This document shows positions 59,130 through 64,000 of a stretch of 64,000 nucleotides of DNA, one piece after another (position 1 is the stretch's first letter; each line of letters starts with the position of its first letter). Under the pieces are notes generated by a model. The model was not told the origin of the DNA, ran no database searches, and saw only the letters and a list, made by a program, of their open reading frames with translations. The position numbers were made by a program, and so were the translations under genes. The stretch is from Nocardia transvalensis (GTDB lineage: Bacteria; Actinomycetota; Actinomycetes; Mycobacteriales; Mycobacteriaceae). The stretch is taken from positions 1-64,000 of the forward strand of contig NZ_JADLQQ010000015.1 in the NCBI RefSeq assembly GCF_015477765.1, in the 5' to 3' direction.

Positions 59130-61066
59130 GGCCTAGCTGGCGGGCGGGCGGCGGGCGGCGTGGGCCTCGCGGTAGCGGCGGCGCCGCGAGGGGCGGTGGC
59201 GCGGGGTTGTGTGGTGGCGCGGCGCAGCTGGGTGACGGGCATGGCGGTGCCGACGCGCCGTTTGACGCCGGGCTTGTGGACCTCGTCCGGGCGGGGTCGG
59301 TGGGAGTGGCGGGCCGCCGCGAGCTCCTGGCGGACGGCGGCCATCTGCTGTTCGTGCGGTGATGGGTCGCCGGTGGGGCGGCGGCCGGAGTCCGATGCCA
59401 TCGTGGTGGGCGCGTTCTTCTCGGCGGCAGATCGGAGGATGTGGGTGCCGCCCGCCGCTTTCTGTGCGACCTTCCACGCTCTCCAGACCGCGGCGGCGGC
59501 GCCGCCGCTGGCGGCCGTGCCGATCGTGGCGGCGGCACCGTGAGCGCCGACGAACGCGGCCGCTTTCTGGGTGGCGGTGAACGATCGCGCGGCCCGCACG
59601 GCGCGACTGCCGGTGCGGGCGGCCTGCCCGGTCAATTGGACGCCGTAGTAGGCGCTTTGGAGCATGCCGGCGTGGGGGGTGGTGCGGTGGATGTGAGTGG
59701 GTGCGGCACCCGGGCGGGTGGCGAGTTTGCTGGCCAGGACGTCGGACAGGCTGCGGATCGAGCGGACGCCGCGGCGGAACATCACCAGCCCGGCGACCAG
59801 CACGAGATCGGTGAGAAAGATCTTGCGGAACAGGTTGCCGTCCGGCGTGGCGAAGAAGTCCCGGATCACGATCATGTAGGCGGCGACGAAGACACACGCG
59901 AACACGATGGTGACCAGGGCCATCACGAGGTTGGCGGCAATCTTCCACAGGCCGCCGCGGGCCACGCCGGGCGCGATGCCCGCCAGCAGGCCCGGGATGG
60001 CTTTCAATGCCTGGAACAGCGCGGTGCAGGTGGCGGCGAAGACGGCGAAGGCCAGAGCCCAGCCGAACAGCATCAGCACGAGTCCGCCGATGATCAGCGC
60101 GAGCCCGGCGGCGATCTGGTTGGGTCCGGGGTTGTCGGCGTAGGCCTTCATCGGGCCGCCGTTGCCGTCGAACACCCCATTGCCGCCGCCTTCGCATCGG
60201 CGGACGTTGTCCTTCAACGTGTCTCGGGTGTTACCGGGATGTTTGTCGAAGCCGTGGTTCCAGGCCTGGACGCATTGCTGGCCTTCGGGGCCGGGCATCG
60301 CGTCGATGACCCGGCCGAAGTTGAGCATCTGGGTGGGCTGACGGATGAGGGTGTCGGCCAGCGACTGGCTGAGCTGGTCGACCATGTCGTCGGAATTGGC
60401 GGCGGTGTCCCCGTTGTGGGTGATCCCGGCCGCCAGTTGCAGGCCCGCGTCCCGCGCCTGCATGACCACCCCATCGGGTCCGGCGACCCGGTCGACCGGA
60501 TTGGACAGCGCACCGACCGCGACGACGGCGATCAGGCAGGACATGACGATCTCGTAGACCCCGGTGGCCCAACGGCCTCGCAACATCCAGCAGCCGGCGA
60601 CGAGGGCGGCCGCGGTCAGCAGCGTGCCGGCCAGGTTCATCTGCCCGGTCATCGCCGTCAGGCTGCCGCCGATGCTGCGGACCGGCGCCAGCAGGGTGGT
60701 GAGCCAATCGAATTTGAGGGTGTAGTCGAGCACCCAGATGGTGGCCGCGGTCATGCCCCGATAGATCTCGTACTCGCATTCGATCACGAACGCGTAGATC
60801 AACTTGCCGGGGTTGCGGGCGTTGCCGTGATCGAGGGACATGAAGTAGCGCCACACGCTGATGCCGTGGCTGTCTTTGATGTCCATCCACGAGAAGACCT
60901 CGTTGTCCGGCACCCCACCCTGCCCGTCCTGGGCGTGGGCAGGGGCGGCGAACAAGGCGACCGCGATGCCCACAACGTGGTAGACCACGACGGCGCGGAT
61001 CAGCACGCGCCGCCATCGGGCCGCCCAGATCCAGCAGGCCGAACACCGCACCGGCCGGGGGATCAT
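59126..61066 (-). CDS. VirB6/TrbL-like polytopic membrane protein of the T4SS, 646 aa
   Basis: A signal peptide-like start (VYHVVGIAVALFAAPAHAQD), an exported stretch with two Cys, then several membrane helices: MNLAGTLLTAAALVAGCWML, VYEIVMSCLIAVVAVGAL, LALIIGGLVLMLFGWALAFA, and KIAANLVMALVTIVFACVFV with AYMIVI. The C-terminal 190 residues are Ala/Arg/Pro-rich and cytoplasmic. The position between the VirB4-like ATPase and the hydrolase, and the topology, match VirB6/TrbL channel proteins of actinobacterial conjugation systems. Confidence 0.82.
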   Translation of the reverse strand: MIPRPVRCSACWIWAARWRRVLIRAVVVYHVVGIAVALFAAPAHAQDGQGGVPDNEVFSWMDIKDSHGISVWRYFMSLDHGNARNPGKLIYAFVIECEYEIYRGMTAATIWVLDYTLKFDWLTTLLAPVRSIGGSLTAMTGQMNLAGTLLTAAALVAGCWMLRGRWATGVYEIVMSCLIAVVAVGALSNPVDRVAGPDGVVMQARDAGLQLAAGITHNGDTAANSDDMVDQLSQSLADTLIRQPTQMLNFGRVIDAMPGPEGQQCVQAWNHGFDKHPGNTRDTLKDNVRRCEGGGNGVFDGNGGPMKAYADNPGPNQIAAGLALIIGGLVLMLFGWALAFAVFAATCTALFQALKAIPGLLAGIAPGVARGGLWKIAANLVMALVTIVFACVFVAAYMIVIRDFFATPDGNLFRKIFLTDLVLVAGLVMFRRGVRSIRSLSDVLASKLATRPGAAPTHIHRTTPHAGMLQSAYYGVQLTGQAARTGSRAVRAARSFTATQKAAAFVGAHGAAATIGTAASGGAAAAVWRAWKVAQKAAGGTHILRSAAEKNAPTTMASDSGRRPTGDPSPHEQQMAAVRQELAAARHSHRPRPDEVHKPGVKRRVGTAMPVTQLRRATTQPRATAPRGAAATARPTPPAARPPARP

Positions 61067-63615
61067 AGGGACACCAGGGTGCTGGCGCGGCGGCGCTGCT
61101 CGGTCGGGGTGGTCATGACCGCGGCCCGGCGGGCCGGCGACGACGGGGGCAGCACCTTGATGCGGGCCACATTGCCCCAGGCGTCGCGGAGGTACCCTTC
61201 GCCGCGGCGGGCGGGTTCGACGTATTCGCGGCCGGTCTGAGGGTCTTTGCCCGCGACCGGGCTGGTTTCCTCCATCAGCTCTTTCAGCAGGCCCGGATCA
61301 TCCGGGTCCAGGCCCACGAAGGCGAGGCTCTTGCGCGCCAGTGGCAGGTTCTGCTGGCGCATCGCGACCTTGGTGGGGATCAGGCCGCGCAGGGTTTCCG
61401 AACCCATGCCCTCGTCGGGGTCCTGGCTGCCGAGCAGGATGAATGCGTTCTCCTTGCGGCCCTCACGGACGAACTCGATGCAGACCTCGAGGCCTTCCTC
61501 GGAGCGGGTGGAGCGGTGGCATTCGTCGAGCACGTACATCGCCGGGGTCGTGGGGTCGCCGAAGCACAGCTCCCGCGCGTAGTGGGCGATCAGCGCATAG
61601 AGGGCGCGACCGACGCGTTTTTCCAGCGGCAGTTCTTTGAACAGGTGAGCCTGCTCGATCTGCGACTGGCTGGGCAGTTGCACCAGGTGGGTGCGGAACA
61701 CGATGGCCGGCGACGTCGTCACCAGCGGCGGCGGGTCGGGCGAGAAGAGGCTGGCGGCGTAACTCTGGTCGCGGTAGACACCGAGTTTCTTGGCCAGCTT
61801 GGGCGCGCACGGGTCGCTGCAGTCGGTGGCCAGATGCTCGGTCAGCTCGTAGAGGCCCCCGCCCAGCAGACCGTGCGCGGCCCGGTAGTCGGCGGTGAGC
61901 ACGCTGGTCAGCAGCAGACCGAAATCGTCATCCGGCTGGATCTGCAACAGGGGCAGCAAGATGCTGGCGGCCACCTCGGCGCCTCGCCGCGGCGCGAACA
62001 CTCGCAGCGGGTCGATCGACCAGCTCGACTGCGACGGGTCGACGATGGTGGCATCGGTGATGGTTTTCGCCCAGGACGCGTACTCGCCGAGCTGGGTGTG
62101 GTCGACCACCACCACCTGGCCGCCCCGGTCGACGAAAGCGCCGGCGACGGTCTTGATGAACACCGATTTGCCGGAGCCGAGGTTGCCGCACACGCCGATC
62201 GAGCCGGACACGTCGGAGCCGGATTTGCTGGCCACGTCGTGGTGGACGACACCGACGCGGGGCGAGCTGATGTTCAGCGCCAGCAGCGGGCCGCTGGTGT
62301 CGCCGACTTCGGCCGAGACGAGCGGCACGTACCCGGAGAAGTGGGTGGACGTGGTGATTTGCAGGTAGTCGTCGAGCATCCGCGGGCGCGGCGCGCCGGG
62401 GGTCATCGCCCACCACAGGTCGCATTGGCGGCCCAGGGGCTGCACAAGCCGGTAGTGGGAGGCGTCGAAGGTGCGGGCCAGCGCGCGCGCGTTCTGCGCT
62501 GCAGCCTCTTCGGTCGGGGCGCCGAGGGCGAACAGGAAGCTGGCCTGCACCTCGACTTCGTTGTGGTCGGCTTCCAGCTCGGCGGCGTATTCGGCGAGGT
62601 CCTCTGCGGCGGCGTCGAGCATGCTGTGGCCGTGGCTCAGTTCACCGGATCGCTGGTGGTATTGGTCCTGCAGGTTGATCAGCGCACGCTGGTTGGCCTT
62701 GAGGACTTCGTCACGGCCGCGGACGGCGAGCAGGATCGCCCAGTCCACATCGACGCCGGGCAGATCGTCGGCCAGGCCGAGGAATTCGCTGCCGGGAAAA
62801 TCTTCACCGCCGGCGGGAGTGTCGGCCAGGGCCAGGATGGCCTGATAGCTGGGCGGCGGGGGTTCGACCGCGGAAGGCTGACTGATCTTGACGACCCGCG
62901 AGAAGGTGGGGATGCGACGGGCCCGCCAGGGGTGGTCGGGCCGGTCGCTCTGGGCACCTTCGTCGAGCAGGGGCGCGGGGAATGCTGCGTTGGTCTTCTC
63001 CCGTCCCGGATAACGCGACGGCGGCATGTCCAGATCCATGCTGAGGCCGCGCTGCAGGTTGTGCTGATGCAGCCACGCCATCTGGGCCGGCGTGACCGGG
63101 ACCGGGCGAAAATAGGCCGGGATGTTGGCGGCGATCAGTTCGGCCTGATGGCGGCGAACCGCCAACTGCTCCGGGGTGGGCAGTTGGCGCGGTGCGCCGG
63201 CGAGGTCGGTCAGCGAGATCATCGCGGCGCGGCCGGCGGCGCTGAGCCGATCGCGCCACGTGTGGTGGGCCAGCGGCACCGACAGCCAGTAGAGCCGTTG
63301 CCCGGGGCGGAACTCGGCGAGGGTGTCCAGGGTGGCTTCGCATTCGGCGGCCCAGGCAGGATGGGCGTCGAGGTCGACGCCGGACTCCATGCGCGCAACG
63401 ACGGCGTACGGGTCGAGGTCGGCGCAGATGCCCATCAGCAGGGACTCGCCGGGAAGGGACCGCAGCAGCAGTTTGTGCAGGGTGCGGGCCAAGTTCTTGT
63501 CGTCCAGCCCGCGGTAGCCGTATTCGATTCCCGACAGCAGCCATTCGGCGTAGACCACGCCGGAACGGGTCCAGCGCAGATTGCCGTCGATGAACCACGT
63601 GGGTTGCATTCTCAT
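61063..63615 (-). CDS. VirB4-like conjugation ATPase, 850 aa
   Basis: Walker A GVCGNLGSGKSVFIKT (Lys at about residue 483) and Walker B YVLDECHRS (Asp-Glu at about 697-698), followed by LGSQDPDEG (arginine-finger/Q region), are those of VirB4/TraU ATPases. The N-terminal 450 residues are the VirB4 N domain, with long helices around 300-400 (EDLAEYAAELEADHNEVEVQ). It powers assembly and substrate entry of the type IV secretion channel. ATG 63615 overlaps the preceding stop (ATGA). GC and codon use match the operon. Confidence 0.9.
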   Translation of the reverse strand: MRMQPTWFIDGNLRWTRSGVVYAEWLLSGIEYGYRGLDDKNLARTLHKLLLRSLPGESLLMGICADLDPYAVVARMESGVDLDAHPAWAAECEATLDTLAEFRPGQRLYWLSVPLAHHTWRDRLSAAGRAAMISLTDLAGAPRQLPTPEQLAVRRHQAELIAANIPAYFRPVPVTPAQMAWLHQHNLQRGLSMDLDMPPSRYPGREKTNAAFPAPLLDEGAQSDRPDHPWRARRIPTFSRVVKISQPSAVEPPPPSYQAILALADTPAGGEDFPGSEFLGLADDLPGVDVDWAILLAVRGRDEVLKANQRALINLQDQYHQRSGELSHGHSMLDAAAEDLAEYAAELEADHNEVEVQASFLFALGAPTEEAAAQNARALARTFDASHYRLVQPLGRQCDLWWAMTPGAPRPRMLDDYLQITTSTHFSGYVPLVSAEVGDTSGPLLALNISSPRVGVVHHDVASKSGSDVSGSIGVCGNLGSGKSVFIKTVAGAFVDRGGQVVVVDHTQLGEYASWAKTITDATIVDPSQSSWSIDPLRVFAPRRGAEVAASILLPLLQIQPDDDFGLLLTSVLTADYRAAHGLLGGGLYELTEHLATDCSDPCAPKLAKKLGVYRDQSYAASLFSPDPPPLVTTSPAIVFRTHLVQLPSQSQIEQAHLFKELPLEKRVGRALYALIAHYARELCFGDPTTPAMYVLDECHRSTRSEEGLEVCIEFVREGRKENAFILLGSQDPDEGMGSETLRGLIPTKVAMRQQNLPLARKSLAFVGLDPDDPGLLKELMEETSPVAGKDPQTGREYVEPARRGEGYLRDAWGNVARIKVLPPSSPARRAAVMTTPTEQRRRASTLVSL

Positions 63616-63998
63616 GCGGCCCTCCTCGCCTGGGCGTGGGCCAGCGCCAGCAGGTGCGCGGATCCGAGCGGCCGCGGGATGGTCGCGGCAGTGGCTGGCA
63701 CAGGTGCGGAGGCGGTTCGAGCGGGCCCGCTGGCGGGGGGCTCGGTGATGGTGACCGTGCCGAGCGCAGCGGTCGGGCGCGGGAGGCGCACCGGGATGCC
63801 CTCGACGCGGGGGGTGGTGAGTCCGGCGGTGGCGCCCTTGGCGACCCCGGCGGCCACCGTGAACGGGTTGCGGCCGCCCTGGGGTATCCGGCCGAGCAGC
63901 CACAACGCGGCGGCGGGCAGGCCGAGCAGCACCATGATGTTCTGGGGCAGATTGCCGAACCGGCTCCACCAGCTGTAGGTGAGCAGCAGCAACCCCAC
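63612..63998 (-). CDS. Small T4SS membrane protein (possibly partial), 128 aa as read
   Basis: The open frame begins two bases from the window edge with a GTG, so the true start may lie outside. Two hydrophobic segments near the start (LLLLTYSWWSRFG; NIMVLLGLPAAALWLLGRIP) are followed by a Pro/Ala/Thr-rich tail ending HAQARRAA. Two-helix proteins directly upstream of VirB4 in Gram-positive systems are usually PrgI/VirB3-like, which is the likely role here (inference). Confidence 0.65.
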   Translation of the reverse strand: MGLLLLTYSWWSRFGNLPQNIMVLLGLPAAALWLLGRIPQGGRNPFTVAAGVAKGATAGLTTPRVEGIPVRLPRPTAALGTVTITEPPASGPARTASAPVPATAATIPRPLGSAHLLALAHAQARRAA

Positions 63999-64000
63999 TA

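Noticed and set aside
1..64000. CRISPR array, tRNA, rRNA or intact insertion sequence
   Set aside because: No regularly spaced direct repeats of CRISPR size, no cloverleaf recognised by eye, and no transposase with flanking inverted repeats was found. The IS630-like HTH at 52165 lacks a catalytic domain.

Overview
The window is high-GC actinobacterial DNA, most likely from a mycolata (Nocardia/Rhodococcus-type) replicon. Evidence for this is the codon use with G/C in third positions, frequent GTG starts, a WhiB-type protein and actinobacterial conjugation proteins. The first 167 bases hold four GC-rich hairpins, three of them centred on GCTGCGC. This is the GCTNCGC motif known from telomeres of mycolata linear plasmids, so the window probably begins at or near the left end of a linear plasmid. 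No replication initiator, ParA-type partition ATPase, relaxase, rRNA, tRNA, CRISPR array or intact insertion sequence was seen.

Layout. 0-0.8 kb: telomere and non-coding, lower-GC subtelomere. 0.8-18.3 kb: a loosely packed accessory arm of mostly unrecognised genes. It includes a STAND NTPase with a partner membrane protein (4.6-6.7 kb), two GNAT acetyltransferases, an ATPase, and a duplicated family of small cassettes (10.3-10.9 and 15.8-16.7 kb). 18.6-23.2 kb: a five-gene operon pairing a Mom-like DNA-modification protein with an ATP-pyrophosphatase (PAPS-reductase family) and an N6-adenine methyltransferase. 23.4-25.3 kb: a small operon with an FtsK-like ATPase. 25.7-32.5 kb: a tightly coupled glycosyltransferase operon (epimerase, HPr-kinase-like kinase, three glycosyltransferases, a phosphotransferase-like kinase, a histidine phosphatase). 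32.7-34.8 kb: a five-gene operon with a truncated methyltransferase. 35.1-36.1 kb: an ATP-dependent DNA ligase. 36.6-38.5 kb: an SF1 helicase operon. 38.7-42.5 kb: a MoxR / VWA-metallopeptidase operon. 44.4-50.9 kb: an HTH regulator, a large SF2 helicase, a plasmid-borne sigma-70 factor and partners. 51-56 kb: WhiB, an HTH protein with a histone-H1-like tail, and a HicA-like/HTH/zinc-ribbon operon. 56.5-56.8 kb: two arrays of 11-bp tandem repeats. 56.9-64 kb: a conjugative type IV secretion operon (NTF2-like protein, peptidoglycan hydrolase, VirB6-like membrane protein, VirB4-like ATPase, small membrane protein), cut by the window end.

The strongest unifying signal is a recurring promoter-leader module. 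At thirteen places a promoter (usually TTGNNN, 17 bases, TATNNT preceded by GCAT/GCAC) is followed at fixed spacing by TGTC and then by a hairpin. The hairpin loop always reads NCYRACCA, while the stem changes by compensatory substitution. Three further sites have the promoter without a clear hairpin. The module stands in front of most operons with otherwise unrelated functions (DNA modification, glycosylation, MoxR, helicase, WhiB). The element therefore seems to have its own regulon, and the sigma factor, WhiB and H1-like protein encoded between 48.4 and 53.0 kb are natural candidates to control it.

About ten reading frames are interrupted by single-base slips, most at short homopolymers and all repairable by one base. 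They may be assembly errors rather than true decay, and genes so affected are labelled.
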